Counted from the stretch's first letter, positions 34,233 to 43,682 are shown. The stretch is DNA of 64,000 nucleotides from Aldehydirespirator sp965219165 (GCA_965219165.1 CBDCMW010000002.1:1922001-1986000), one strand, 5' to 3'. Made by a program: numbers and translations. The notes: generated by a model from the sequence alone, not told the origin.

Positions 34233-35696
34233 CTATGGCGCAGCCTGGCGCCGGCGCCGTTGGCGGTCGAGGAAGCGGTAGACGTCGAGCAGGTCGATTC
34301 CGGGGAACGGCACGAATGAGCGCTGCGAGGGCGGCAAGGCCGACAGCACATGGCTTCGCTCCGCCGCCGAGGGCCAGGCCGCCTCCTCCCACTCCCGCAC
34401 GAGGCGGGGGTCGGGCTCTATGTCTCTGGAGCGGGCGTGCTCTCGCCGCAGCGTCTCGGAGCCACGGAAGTGCTGGGAATGCTCGGCTGTGGTGCCCAGG
34501 GTGATGGCGTAGGGGTTGCGATCGTGCTCGGTCTCTATGTACGTGATGCAGAAGTACTCGCCCACGTCGAGCACCGTGTACTGCTCGTGCAGCAGGAAGT
34601 GCCCCTGAGCCCCCCAGGCTTGCCGGGCTCCCCACTGACGGGGGACCCGCTCCCCTTCCAAGCCACCGTCCGAGGTGACGGGAAACGGCAGCCCGTCGTT
34701 CTCGTAGGCCTTGGTGATCACCCCTTCGGCGTCGGTGCGCAGGAAGTGGACGGGGAAGCCCAGGTGGATGGTGGCCAGGTTGGTGAAGCGGTGGGCCGCC
34801 ATCTCGTAGGAGATGTAGAACGTCTCCTTGAGATCCTCGACGCTGATGTCCCCCTGGCGTCTCGCTTCGCTCAGCAACTCCACCGCGGGCGCCTCGGGGG
34901 CGAGGACCGCGGCCGAGAAGTAGTTCGACTCGATGCGCTGGCGGAGGTAGTCGCCGAAGTCCGAGGTGTCGGAGTGCTCCAGCGCGAAGTGTCCGAGCGT
35001 CTGCAGCACCACAGACCGGGCCTGGCGCACTTTCAGGTGGTCCTGGTCTTCGATGTAGATCACCCTGTCACGGGTGTCGGTGATCGAGCGAGCCGTGGGG
35101 GGCAGTCCAGCGACGCGCTCGATGCGGAAGCCGTAGCTGCTCACCAGCTCGGTGAGGACCCGCTCGCTGATCGGGCCGGAGCCGGGGTACCCGGCCCGGG
35201 CCAGTCCCTCGGCCGCGATCCGCTCGATGTCGATGAAGTAGTTGTGCCGGTCACGCATCTCCCGGCGCAGTTCCGAGTTGGCCCTGCGGGCGCTCTCGGT
35301 GGTGTCGGCCGAGCCGGCGGGGCGTCCGCATATGGCGCGGCCCAACCCGGCGAGGTGCTCCAGGACGTCGTCGCTGAGCCGTCTGGACGGCTTGAGCGGC
35401 GGCAGCCCCAGCTCCCGGTAGGCCGGGTGGCCCTGGCCTCGCAACAGCTCTAGCTCAAGCTCGGCCCGGCGGTCCGGAGGGGCGTCTTCGAGCAGGTCGG
35501 CGGTGGTGGTTTGCAGCGCCTCGGCGAGATCGCTCAGCACGCCGAGGCGCGGCTCGACCCTCCCGTTCTCGAGCCTCGACAGGTAGGCCGGCGGCCGGCC
35601 CGTGCGCTCCGCCAGGTCCGCGAGGGTGAGGCCGCGGATGCGGCGGGTGTGGCGCAGGCGGCGACCGAGCACGAGAAGGTCCGGTTCGGTGCCCAT
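34233..35696 (-). CDS. ramB: XRE-type regulator of the RamB/ScfR family
   Basis: A 487-residue regulator. Residues 8-62 form an XRE helix-turn-helix (RRIRGLTLADLAERTGRPPAYLSRLENGR region). The middle has an IrrE/ImmA-like domain with ALEHSD near residue 248 (the metallopeptidase HExxH is not intact). The C-terminal third is the ScfR/DUF2083-like domain. RamB in Corynebacterium represses or tunes acetate and glyoxylate genes. Here it is divergent from isocitrate lyase, which supports that identity. ATG at 35696 gives the family N-terminus. Confidence 0.85.
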   Translation of the reverse strand: MGTEPDLLVLGRRLRHTRRIRGLTLADLAERTGRPPAYLSRLENGRVEPRLGVLSDLAEALQTTTADLLEDAPPDRRAELELELLRGQGHPAYRELGLPPLKPSRRLSDDVLEHLAGLGRAICGRPAGSADTTESARRANSELRREMRDRHNYFIDIERIAAEGLARAGYPGSGPISERVLTELVSSYGFRIERVAGLPPTARSITDTRDRVIYIEDQDHLKVRQARSVVLQTLGHFALEHSDTSDFGDYLRQRIESNYFSAAVLAPEAPAVELLSEARRQGDISVEDLKETFYISYEMAAHRFTNLATIHLGFPVHFLRTDAEGVITKAYENDGLPFPVTSDGGLEGERVPRQWGARQAWGAQGHFLLHEQYTVLDVGEYFCITYIETEHDRNPYAITLGTTAEHSQHFRGSETLRREHARSRDIEPDPRLVREWEEAAWPSAAERSHVLSALPPSQRSFVPFPGIDLLDVYRFLDRQRRRRQAAP

Positions 35697-35849
35697 TCGC
35701 GAAAGAATCGCAGATTTTGTGTCAGACAACAACTTGGATACTTCTGTGATGTGCAGGTTCTGACAACTGTGGACATACGTGACGAAGCTTGGTGGTGTCC
35801 AGCGCGCCCCGACTGGAGCCGCGCAGCTCGAGCAGGAGGGCGAACGATC
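35697..35849. promoter_or_regulatory. Divergent ramB/aceA control region
   Basis: The 153-base gap between the two divergent starts holds a GACAAC-based motif twice in the same orientation (35725-35730 and 35762-35767, 37 bases apart) with partly similar flanks. A TTCGCGAA palindrome overlaps the ramB start. I do not see the published corynebacterial RamB consensus clearly. AGGAGG lies ten bases before the aceA ATG. Confidence 0.35.
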
Positions 35850-37151
35850 ATGAATGCGTCGAACGCGAATCCGAGCTTCGCTCAGCAGGTGGAGGCCTTG
35901 GAGGCCGACTGGGCGAACAGCTCCCGTTGGCAGGGCATGCGGCGCGACTACTCCGCGGCCGAGGTGGTTCGCCTGCGGGGCTCGGTGACGCCCGAGTGCA
36001 GTTTGGCGCGCACCGGCGCGGCCAAGCTCTGGCAGCGCCTGCGCGACATGGACTACGTGCATGCTCTCGGCGCCATGACCGGCGGCCAGGCGATCCAGTT
36101 CGCCAAGGCCGGGCTGCCTGCCCTGTACCTGTCGGGCTGGCAGGTGGCCGGCGACGCCAACCTCGCCGGGCAGGTCTACCCCGACCAGTCGCTGTATCCG
36201 GCCGACTCGGTCCCGTCGCTGGTGGCCCGCCTCAACAACGCCCTCAGGCGGGCCGACCAGATCGAGTGGAGCGAGACCGATGGCAGCCCGAGCCGCGACT
36301 ATCTGCTGCCGATCGTGGCCGACGCCGAGGCGGGCTTCGGCGGGCCGCTGAACGCCTTCGAGCTGATGAAGGCCATGATCGAGGCCGGGGCAGCCGGAGT
36401 CCACTTCGAGGACCAGCTCAGCTCGGCCAAGAAGTGCGGCCACATGGGCGGCAAGGTGCTGGTGTCGACGTCGCAGCACCTCTCAACGCTCAGGGCGGCC
36501 AGGTTGGCCGCGGACGTCATGGGCGTAGACACCCTGCTGGTCGCCCGGACCGATGCACTGAGCGCGAGTCTCATCACCAGCGACATCGACCCTAGAGACC
36601 AGGCCGGGCTGACCGGCGGGCGCACCGCTGAGGGCTTCTTCGTGACGACGCCGGGGATGCAGGCGCCCATCCGGCGCGGCCTCGCCTACGCGCCCTACTG
36701 CGACCTGCTGTGGTGCGAGACCTCCACCCCGGACCTCGACGAGGCCCGGGCGTTCGCGGATGCTATTCACGAGGTGTTCCCGAACAAGATGCTGGCCTAC
36801 AACTGCTCGCCCTCGTTCAACTGGCGGGCACACCTCGACGACGCTGATATCTCGGTGTTCCAGAAGGAGCTGGGCGCAATGGGCTACGCCTTCCAGTTCA
36901 TCACCCTCGCCGGCTGGCATGCGCTCAACGCGTCGGCATTCGAGTTGGCCCACAGCTACGACTCAGACGACATGAGGGCATATGTCGCGCTCCAGCAGCG
37001 CGAACTGGCGATGGAGGCCCTCGGGTACACAGCCACCCGCCACCAGCGTGAGGTGGGGGCCGGCTACTTCGACGAGGTGGCGACAGTGATCTCCGGCGGC
37101 ACCGCCTCCACCCTCGCTCTCGAGGGCAGCACCGAGCAGGCGCAGTTCTAA
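35850..37151 (+). CDS. aceA: Isocitrate lyase
   Basis: A glyoxylate-cycle enzyme of 433 residues that splits isocitrate to succinate and glyoxylate, allowing growth on acetate or fatty acids. The catalytic loop is KKCGH (194-198, Cys196). Other family blocks are LYLSGWQVAGDAN, PIVADAEAGFGG (metal-binding Asp residues), GVHFEDQ, YNCSPSFNW and QFITLAGWHALN. ATG at 35850 follows AGGAGG. It is divergent from ramB and fits the many beta-oxidation genes of the window. Confidence 0.95.
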   Translation: MNASNANPSFAQQVEALEADWANSSRWQGMRRDYSAAEVVRLRGSVTPECSLARTGAAKLWQRLRDMDYVHALGAMTGGQAIQFAKAGLPALYLSGWQVAGDANLAGQVYPDQSLYPADSVPSLVARLNNALRRADQIEWSETDGSPSRDYLLPIVADAEAGFGGPLNAFELMKAMIEAGAAGVHFEDQLSSAKKCGHMGGKVLVSTSQHLSTLRAARLAADVMGVDTLLVARTDALSASLITSDIDPRDQAGLTGGRTAEGFFVTTPGMQAPIRRGLAYAPYCDLLWCETSTPDLDEARAFADAIHEVFPNKMLAYNCSPSFNWRAHLDDADISVFQKELGAMGYAFQFITLAGWHALNASAFELAHSYDSDDMRAYVALQQRELAMEALGYTATRHQREVGAGYFDEVATVISGGTASTLALEGSTEQAQF

Positions 37152-37207
37152 GAGGCCGAGCGAATAGGCGCGAATCACCAGGCGACGCGGTGGCGGTGCC
37201 GGTCTCC

Positions 37208-38332
37208 TCAGTCCGGCCGGTGGTACACCTCGGAGCGGCGACGGCTGCGCGTGAACACGATCTGCCAGAGCTGCAGGGCCCGGGCTCGGAACGATCCGGC
37301 CGAGCTGAGCAGGTAGTAGTCCCAGGTGCGGCGGAAGCGCTCGTCGTAGGCGGTCAGGTCCTCCCAGGCCTCGGTCACGTTGCGGTGCCACGCCAGGAGC
37401 GTGCGATCGTAGTACGGGCCGAAGTTCTGCACGTCCTCGATGACCCAGTCCCGCTCGCAGGCCGACGCGATCTGGGCCAGCGACGGAACCACCCCCCCTG
37501 GGAAGATGTACTTGTCGAACCACGGGTCGGTGTGGTTTTTCGACTCCAGCGACCCGATGGTGTGGTGCAGCATCATGCCGTCGCCCGATAGCAGGTCGTT
37601 GCAGCGCTCGAAGAAGGTCTTGAGGTTGCGCGGGCCGACATGCTCCATCATCCCGATCGACACGATCCGGTCGAAGCGGCCCTGCACATCGCGGTAGTCG
37701 CACTCCTGGATCTCGACGGGCAGGCCCGCGCAGACGTCCCGAGCCGAACTGGCCTGCTCGCGGGCCGGGGTGACGCCCGTGACCGTCACGCCGTGCTCGG
37801 AGGCCGCGAACCGGGCGAAGCCTCCCCAGCCGCATCCGATGTCGAGCAGTCTCATGCCCGGCTCCAGGTGCAGCTTGCGGCAGATCAGGTCGAGCTTGTC
37901 CTCCTGGGCCTGGTCTAGGTCCGCGGCGCGCCGCCAGTAGCCGCACGAGTAGATCATGCGCTTGTCGAGCATCCGCTCGTAGAGGTCGTTTCCGATGTCG
38001 TAGTGGGCGCCCACGTTCCTGCGGGATCGCCGGACGGTCTGGTGGTTCGATGCGTAGGCCTTGGCGATGTGCAGCGCCAACCCGGGCCAGGGCCGCACCA
38101 GCGAGCGCAGGTCGAGGGCCTGCACCTGGGCGACGAACTCGTCGAGCTGGTTGGCGTCCCACCAGCCGTCCTGGTACGACTCGCCCAGCCCGAGTTCGCG
38201 CTTTGCGACTACCCGCGCCCAGAAGCGGTCGTCGTGCACGGCTATGTCGCGAGGCTGATCGCCGCCGACCTCGATCCCGGCGCTGTGCAGGATCTTGAGG
38301 CCCAGACCCTTGGCTTTGTCGAGGTCGGCCAC
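37208..38332 (-). CDS. cfa: Cyclopropane-fatty-acyl-phospholipid synthase family methyltransferase
   Basis: A SAM-dependent enzyme of 374 residues acting on unsaturated membrane lipids. The SAM site is DIGCGWGG (164-171). Further blocks are NVGAHYDIGNDLYERML, MIYSCGYW (about 126-133), GMMEHVGPRNL and FDKYIFPGG. The N-terminal 90 residues match the lipid-binding part of Cfa. It is close to typical Cfa length. It converges with aceA. Confidence 0.92.
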   Translation of the reverse strand: MADLDKAKGLGLKILHSAGIEVGGDQPRDIAVHDDRFWARVVAKRELGLGESYQDGWWDANQLDEFVAQVQALDLRSLVRPWPGLALHIAKAYASNHQTVRRSRRNVGAHYDIGNDLYERMLDKRMIYSCGYWRRAADLDQAQEDKLDLICRKLHLEPGMRLLDIGCGWGGFARFAASEHGVTVTGVTPAREQASSARDVCAGLPVEIQECDYRDVQGRFDRIVSIGMMEHVGPRNLKTFFERCNDLLSGDGMMLHHTIGSLESKNHTDPWFDKYIFPGGVVPSLAQIASACERDWVIEDVQNFGPYYDRTLLAWHRNVTEAWEDLTAYDERFRRTWDYYLLSSAGSFRARALQLWQIVFTRSRRRSEVYHRPD

Positions 38333-38379
38333 AGCCCGTCTCGCCTCCTGTCTCCAATTGCTGGCTCCACCAGCGCCGG

Positions 38380-38453
38380 CGCCCCCGACAGGATTCGAAC
38401 CCGCAACCTGAGGGGTAGAAACCCTCCGCTCTATCCATTTGAGCTACGGGGGC
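38380..38453 (-). tRNA. tRNA-Arg (anticodon TCT)
   Basis: Acceptor GCCCCCG/CGGGGGC, D-arm GCTC/GAGC, anticodon stem GAGGG/CCCTC with loop TTTCTAC (TCT), T-arm with TTCGAAT. Discriminator G; CCA is not encoded. Confidence 0.93.
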
Positions 38454-38552
38454 ACGTCAAGGCTATCGCCGCCACCGGAGGGTGATCGGCGGTGACGCGT
38501 TCGGCCGCGGCCGCCGGTCGGTAGGCTGCGGGTTGCCCGCTTCGGCGGTCAT

Positions 38553-38627
38553 GGTGGCCGTAGCTCAGTCGGTTAGAGCGCCGGGTTGTGGTCCCGGAGG
38601 TCGGGGGTTCAATTCCCCTCGGTCACC
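38553..38627 (+). tRNA. tRNA-His (anticodon GTG)
   Basis: Acceptor GTGGCCG/CGGTCAC with an extra 5' G (38553) opposite discriminator C, as required for histidyl-tRNA synthetase. Anticodon stem CCGGG/CCCGG, loop TTGTGGT (GTG). No CCA encoded. Confidence 0.94.
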
Positions 38628-38698
38628 CGTGCCCCTCCCCGCCCTCGCCAGCCGCGGGCCGGGAGCATTCCCGAGCGCTATCGTGGGGGGTTCGACGA

Positions 38699-38775
38699 GC
38701 GCCTCTAGCTCAATTTGGCAGAGCAACGGACTCTTAATCCGCAGGTTCTGGGTTCGAGTCCCAGGGGGCGTACCA
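38699..38775 (+). tRNA. tRNA-Lys (anticodon CTT)
   Basis: Acceptor GCGCCTC pairs with GGGGCGT (two G-T pairs), anticodon loop CTCTTAA (CTT), T-arm CTGGG/CCCAG, discriminator A and encoded CCA (38773-38775). Confidence 0.92.
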
Positions 38776-38914
38776 CGTTGGATGCATGGATATCCGGCGT
38801 TCAGCTAGGCTGCGAAGACCTCCGTTCAGCTAAGCTGCGCGGACCCTTGGCGCCCTGTCCAGCAGAGCGGGGTCTGGTCGGACGCCGCTGTGGTGCGAGG
38901 GGTGGTGAACGCCC

Positions 38915-39748
38915 ATGGATCGCTACGCCATATTTGTCGACGCTGAGTACCTCTACGCAGAGGGCGGCATGCTGTGCTGCAACAGCCCGGACCGGCAGGA
39001 GATCCTCCTCTACGGTCTCGGCGCCAACGACTTCCTCATCGGCCTTGCCACCGACGTCTGCGATCTCCAGCCGCTTCGTACCTACTGGTACGACACCTCC
39101 AACGATGGGGTGCCTACCCCGGCCCAGCAGCTCGTAGCCACCCTTCCCAACATGAAGCTGCGGCTGCAGCCAGGCGACCCGCGGGCGCCGCAGTCTCCTC
39201 TGAGCGCAGCGATCAGGCGCGATCTCACCACCCTCGGTCGTGAGCGGGCCGTTTGCGATGCCTTCCTTCTCTCGGCGGACGAGGATCTGGTCGAGTGCGT
39301 GCGAGGCGTCCAAGACCTGGGATTGCGCGTCACTGTCATCAACATCGCATCGCGCGACGAGCGCGGGGACCCGCCGTTGAGCTTGGCCAACGAGGCAGAC
39401 GAAGTGATCAAGCTGACGAAGGACGATCTGTCGAGGTTCATCAGGCGCCGGCGCGCCCCCGACGACGCCGCCTCCGACACCTACGATCCGGTCGATTCGG
39501 TGGCCGCGGCCGCCACCGATTTTGCCGAGAGCTGGCTCTACCGGGCCACTGACGACGAGTTCGATGCCCTACTCGACCAGCGCCCGCGTATTCCGGAATC
39601 GGTGGACGGGGATCTGCTCTACGCCGTGGAGAACGTGATCGGCGGGAGCCTGCGGGGCCAGGATCGTCTGAGGCGGGCTGTGCGCCAGGCCTTCTGGAAC
39701 CGCATAGACCAGGAAGTCCAGGACTGGCCGCCTGACCAGGGCCGCTAG
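38915..39748 (+). CDS. NYN-domain (DUF88/PIN-like) protein
   Basis: A predicted RNase of 277 residues. The NYN core spans about 1-165: YAIFVDAEYLYAEGG holds the first acidic residue, and DAFLLSADEDLVECVRGVQDLGLRVTVINI the second acidic pair and following strand. The C-terminal 100 residues are helical and not recognised. It stands alone after the tRNA pair. It is only distantly related to the broken NYN gene at 13962-14601. Confidence 0.82.
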   Translation: MDRYAIFVDAEYLYAEGGMLCCNSPDRQEILLYGLGANDFLIGLATDVCDLQPLRTYWYDTSNDGVPTPAQQLVATLPNMKLRLQPGDPRAPQSPLSAAIRRDLTTLGRERAVCDAFLLSADEDLVECVRGVQDLGLRVTVINIASRDERGDPPLSLANEADEVIKLTKDDLSRFIRRRRAPDDAASDTYDPVDSVAAAATDFAESWLYRATDDEFDALLDQRPRIPESVDGDLLYAVENVIGGSLRGQDRLRRAVRQAFWNRIDQEVQDWPPDQGR

Positions 39749-39766
39749 CGCCGAGAACAGGTCCGG

Positions 39767-40654
39767 TCAGGATCCGGTCGCGGGGGCGCGAGAATGCCCG
39801 CGACGCGAGCCCATTGCATGCCGCATCGCCTTGACGGTGAGCACTGCCAGGAAGACCACAACCGTGCCCAGCGCCATGGTGGCTCCGGCTGCGGTGTCGT
39901 GGTGATAGCTGACCAGCAGCCCGACCACTGTCGACACCGTCCCTACGGCCGCTGCGGTCACCATGATGCGGGGCACCCGCCGCACTAGCAGCACTGCCGT
40001 GGCCGGCGGGGCGATGAGGAACGCGAACACCAGCAGGTTCCCGACCGCCTCGAACGAGGCAATGATCGAGATGGCCAGTAGCACCAGGAGAACTCCATGG
40101 GCAAGGCGGGGCCGAAGGCCGAGGACCTGGGCTTGGGCATGGTCGAACGTCATCACCAGGAACGCCCGGTAGAACAGCGCCACCCCACCCAGCGAGATCG
40201 CTGCCGCGATGGCCTGGCGGCGGAGGTCCCCCGCGTCGACTCCGGTGATGGAGCCGAACAGGAACCGGTTGAGGTCCCCGGTATAGGACCCTGACGAGCT
40301 CGACATCATGGCCACCGCCAAAGCCAGGAACCCGACGAACAGCACCCCGATCGAGGTGTCCTCGGGCAGGGGCGAGTGGCTGCGGATCAGGTTGATGCCC
40401 CACACCATCGCGATCGCCGCGACGAAGGCGCCAATGGTGGTGTCCACACCGATGATGAACGCCAGAGCGATCCCGGGCAGCACGCCGTGGGCCAGCGCGT
40501 CGCCCAGGAAGCTCATGCCCCGCAACACCACCCAGGTACCGACGACAGAGGTGGTGAGCACCACGAGCAGGCCTGCGTAGAGGGCTCGCTGCATGAACAC
40601 GTTGGACGTGAACGGGTCGATCCACCAACTCACTGGGTCGGTTAGGAACTCCAT
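39767..40654 (-). CDS. aztB: Zinc (metal) ABC transporter permease
   Basis: An ABC-3 family membrane permease of 295 residues with about eight helices. Diagnostic segments are VGTWVVLRGMSFLGDALAHGVLPG near residues 38-61 and SFEAVGNLLVFAFLIAPPATA near 200. It lies 21 bases after the binding-protein gene in the same direction. The locus has no ATPase gene; the likely partner is at 53715-54611. Family suggests zinc, supported by the neighbouring binding protein and Zur. Confidence 0.88.
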   Translation of the reverse strand: MEFLTDPVSWWIDPFTSNVFMQRALYAGLLVVLTTSVVGTWVVLRGMSFLGDALAHGVLPGIALAFIIGVDTTIGAFVAAIAMVWGINLIRSHSPLPEDTSIGVLFVGFLALAVAMMSSSSGSYTGDLNRFLFGSITGVDAGDLRRQAIAAAISLGGVALFYRAFLVMTFDHAQAQVLGLRPRLAHGVLLVLLAISIIASFEAVGNLLVFAFLIAPPATAVLLVRRVPRIMVTAAAVGTVSTVVGLLVSYHHDTAAGATMALGTVVVFLAVLTVKAMRHAMGSRRGHSRAPATGS

Positions 40655-40675
40655 GTGGCGATGTTCTAACCCGGT

Positions 40676-41752
40676 TCAGCCCAGAGCGTCGACTATCAGG
40701 TCTGCGTTCGTGCGCAGGAGTCCGACGTAGGTCTCGGCGCCACTGCCGGAAGGTCCGAGACTGCCGGTGTACAGCGTGACCACCTCGATGTCGCCGACCC
40801 GGTCAGCCAACGCCTCCACGTCGTCGACGGAGTGCAGGGTCTCGGCGAAGATGGCCTTGATTCCCTCGTGCTCGATGATCTCGGCCAGCTCCTCGAGCTG
40901 AGCGGGATTGGTCTGGGCCATGCTCGCCGGCGTCGGGATCACGGTGCCGATCACCTCGAATCCGTAGCGATCCGCGAAGTACCCGAGCGCCTCGTGGCTG
41001 GTGACCAGCTTGCGGCTCCCGGCGGGAAGCTGCTCGACCTTCGCGGCGATCTCGGCGTCCACGGCCTCGAGCTCAGCCAGATAGCTGGCCAGGCAAGCGG
41101 CGATTGCATCAGCGTCGAGCCCCACGTCCCTCGTCAGCAGTCGAGCCAGTTCCGGCAACGCCTCCGACACTCGGTGGGGATCGAACCACACGTGGGGGTC
41201 ACCGCCGCTCCCGTGGCCTTCGTCTTCGTCGTCGTCGTGGCCTTCTTCTTCGCCGTCTTCGTCGTCGTGGCCTTCTTCTTCGCCGTGCTGAGCACCCTCG
41301 AATGAGAACGGGATCGTGTGCATTCCGTCAGCGAACTCGAACACCGGTGTGCCCGACTCCGAGACCGCTTCGAGAGTGTCTTCGAGACCCTTCTCCAGCT
41401 CGAGGCCGTTGGCCACCACGAGCGCGGCGCTCTCCATGCGGGCCCGGTCCTGCAGGGACGGCTCGTAACCGTGCGGATCGCTGCCCAAGGGGACGATCGT
41501 GTCGACGTGAGCCATCCCGCCGCAGGCGACGCTGGACACGATGTCGCGCCAGATACCGGTGGTCGCAAGAATCGTGGGAGCTGCCGCGCTCGTGCCCTGC
41601 TCGGGGTGCCCTGTCGATGAGTTGGCTCCGCAAGCCGGTGCGGTGAGCGCCGTGGTAGTCAGGACAGTCAGGGCAACAGAGTGCAGGCCGCACCAGGACG
41701 GCCGTGCACGATCCCTGCCGTGACGGCCCTCGACTTCGGTCCGCAGCCGCAT
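40676..41752 (-). CDS. aztC: Zinc-binding periplasmic/lipoprotein-type solute-binding protein
   Basis: A ZnuA/AztC-like protein of 358 residues. The N-terminus has a hydrophobic export segment ending TAPACGANS, with a lipobox-like Cys. Metal-site histidines lie in PLGSDPHGYEPS, DPHVWFDPHRV and TSHEALGYFADRYG, and the last acidic ligand in FAETL. Between them is a flexible His/Asp/Glu loop (GHDDEDGEEEGHDDDEDEGH, residues about 160-180), which is typical of zinc-binding proteins. ATG at 41752 follows GGGGAG. It is divergent from zur, with a palindrome between. Confidence 0.92.
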   Translation of the reverse strand: MRLRTEVEGRHGRDRARPSWCGLHSVALTVLTTTALTAPACGANSSTGHPEQGTSAAAPTILATTGIWRDIVSSVACGGMAHVDTIVPLGSDPHGYEPSLQDRARMESAALVVANGLELEKGLEDTLEAVSESGTPVFEFADGMHTIPFSFEGAQHGEEEGHDDEDGEEEGHDDDEDEGHGSGGDPHVWFDPHRVSEALPELARLLTRDVGLDADAIAACLASYLAELEAVDAEIAAKVEQLPAGSRKLVTSHEALGYFADRYGFEVIGTVIPTPASMAQTNPAQLEELAEIIEHEGIKAIFAETLHSVDDVEALADRVGDIEVVTLYTGSLGPSGSGAETYVGLLRTNADLIVDALG

Positions 41753-41786
41753 TGCTACGCTCCCCTGGTAGTGGTGTAGGCAACGA

Positions 41787-41807
41787 TAATAAGAGTAAGT
41801 CTTATTA
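41787..41807. promoter_or_regulatory. Candidate Zur box between the zinc-binding-protein gene and zur
   Basis: A perfect inverted repeat TAATAAGA-5-TCTTATTA in a local A+T-rich patch, 35 bases upstream of the binding-protein start and 26 bases before zur. It could serve both divergent genes and looks like a Fur-family operator. Confidence 0.65.
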
Positions 41808-41832
41808 GCAATCAGTAGGAGCAGGTTCCCAA

Positions 41833-42300
41833 GTGACGACACGCCGGGCCGCTGGCTCGGACTCCGGAAACACCGATCTGCACGACGCAGTGAGCATGCG
41901 CCTCGCCCGCCACGACTACCGCTACACGAACGGCCGCCGCCGGCTCGTCGGTGCCATTGCGGCCGCGGGACAGCCGGTCACGTTGCCCGACATCGTGGTG
42001 GCCGCGCCAGAGTTGGCGCCCAGTTCCATCTATCGCAACTTGGACGTGCTGGAGCGCTCCGGAGTGGTGAATCGGATTATTGCCAGTGGCGACCACGCCT
42101 ACTTCGAGTTCGCCGAGCCCCTGCTATCGCATCACCACCACCTGATCTGCATCGGCTGCGGAGCCATTGAGGACGTCCGGCTCGACGACGATGTGGAGGC
42201 AATCGTCGATCGGAGCCTGGCCGAGGCTGCAAGCCGGGCGGGCTTCACGCCCCTGCGTCACAGCCTCGACCTGCACGGCCACTGCTCCGATTGCCGATAG
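41833..42300 (+). CDS. zur: Fur-family regulator, probably Zur
   Basis: A 155-residue metal-responsive repressor. The winged-helix DNA-binding domain spans about 20-85 (SSIYRNLDVLERSGVV is the recognition helix region). The metal-binding domain has SHHHHLICIGCG (His cluster plus CxxC) and the second pair HCSDCR at the C-terminus for structural zinc. Position beside the zinc importer argues for Zur rather than Fur or PerR. Start is GTG at 41833. Confidence 0.88.
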   Translation: MTTRRAAGSDSGNTDLHDAVSMRLARHDYRYTNGRRRLVGAIAAAGQPVTLPDIVVAAPELAPSSIYRNLDVLERSGVVNRIIASGDHAYFEFAEPLLSHHHHLICIGCGAIEDVRLDDDVEAIVDRSLAEAASRAGFTPLRHSLDLHGHCSDCR

Positions 42301-42381
42301 GCCGACCAAACGTAGGAGGCTGTAGCGAGGGGAATCGAGCCAGCCGCCTCGCGGCTTTCGGCGGGCGGCTGCGTTGCAGAG

Positions 42382-43682
42382 CTAGCCGTCCGGCGAGTCG
42401 CCCGTGCTCATCATGGAGGCAGCAGGCACGGCGATCTCGCTGCTGCGGAACCAGACTCCCTGTGGAGCGTCGGCTGGCAAGTAGGCGGTGCCGGGTGTGA
42501 TCGCCGTGCCGTCCGCGCTGATGAACCCCATCTCGACGCGGCCGCCGGCCTGGCGCCGGGCGCGGATCTTCCCGATCGGGACCCGCCGCACCTCGACCTC
42601 CCCGCTCAGCTGCCACGTCCCCGTGGGGGCGTCGGCGGGCAGGAACCGCTCCGGCGGCAGGATTCGGCGGCCGCTGCTCAGCTCCACGCCGTGCTCGATG
42701 CGTCCGTCGTCGCCAAGCCGGGCGATGATCCGTAGACCCCGAACGGCTCGCCCGCGACCACCTCCGCGGGAGTGCGGACTTCCTCGATCTTCAGCCTGGC
42801 GTCCCTCTGCCGGCCCGCCTCGTCCACGAGATGGACGGTGAGGGTGAAATCGGCCCGCAGCGGCTGGTAGTCGCGCTCCAGATAGGTCGTCGCCTCGATG
42901 AAGTAGAGGCCAGCCTGCAGGTACTGCTCGATGCGAGAGTTGCGGCGCTCGCCGCCGTCGTCGTTGGCCCCGACGAATCCGCGCTCCAGTGACGCCAGAG
43001 ACAGGACCGGGTCTCCGTTCTCGGACTCCAGGTCGATGCGCACGCGAGCGCCTTGGGACAGATCGAAGGAGTAGGCGTGGGCAGGGTGCCTCGACACGAC
43101 GCGCGAACCGCACGTGTCGAGCGTCCAGGATCCCGATGCGGTCAGGTCGACGCCCGGCTCCAACGTGCCGAGATGGACGAACTCGCAGCCGCCGACTCGA
43201 CTCACGGTGAGCGTGAAGTCTGCCGGGCCCCGACCGCGCCCGCCGACCGTGGTGGCCTCGATCATGTAGGTGCCAGGCTCGACGTCGCCCTCGATACGGG
43301 CATCGAGCCGCGCCCCGCTGTCGTCGTTGTCGGTGATGCGGCTGCCGTCCTCGTTGAGCAGGTAGAGGTACGCGTCCGCCTCGGCGGACGACAGGTCGAC
43401 CCGGATCCGTCCCGTCTCGCCGACTTGGAACCGGTAGGTGTGGGCGTCGCTGCCGGCCCGGAAACGCGAGTCGCAGTCCTCGGTGGTCCAGCGTCCCTCC
43501 GCAGCCAGCACGCTGCCCGCCGAGCTGCCCAGAGTGCCGAGGTCGGTGACCTCGCAGTCCGGGGTGTCCTGGCCCAGCGCGGTGCTCGCCCCTGCCAGAG
43601 CCAGAGCGGTGGCGACCAGGGCCACGGCTGCGCCCGCTACCGCCAGCGCTCGCGCCGACTTCAGGAATATGGATCCGTGCAT
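42382..43682 (-). CDS. Secreted protein with two PPC-like domains, split by one frameshift
   Basis: About 430 residues if repaired. A signal peptide (MHGSIFLKSARALAVAGAAV..., cleavage near GASTALGQ) is followed by two bacterial pre-peptidase C-terminal-like beta domains, each with HTYRFQVGETGRIRVDLSS-like and GTYMIEATT-like repeats (about 30-130 and 140-260). Near 42738 a change of one or two bases moves the frame from AGEPFGVYG to LRIIARLGDDGRIEHGVEL, which continues to 42382 with two PADAP(T/Q)G(T/V)W repeats. Probably an envelope or secreted protein; no enzyme domain seen. Confidence 0.72.
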
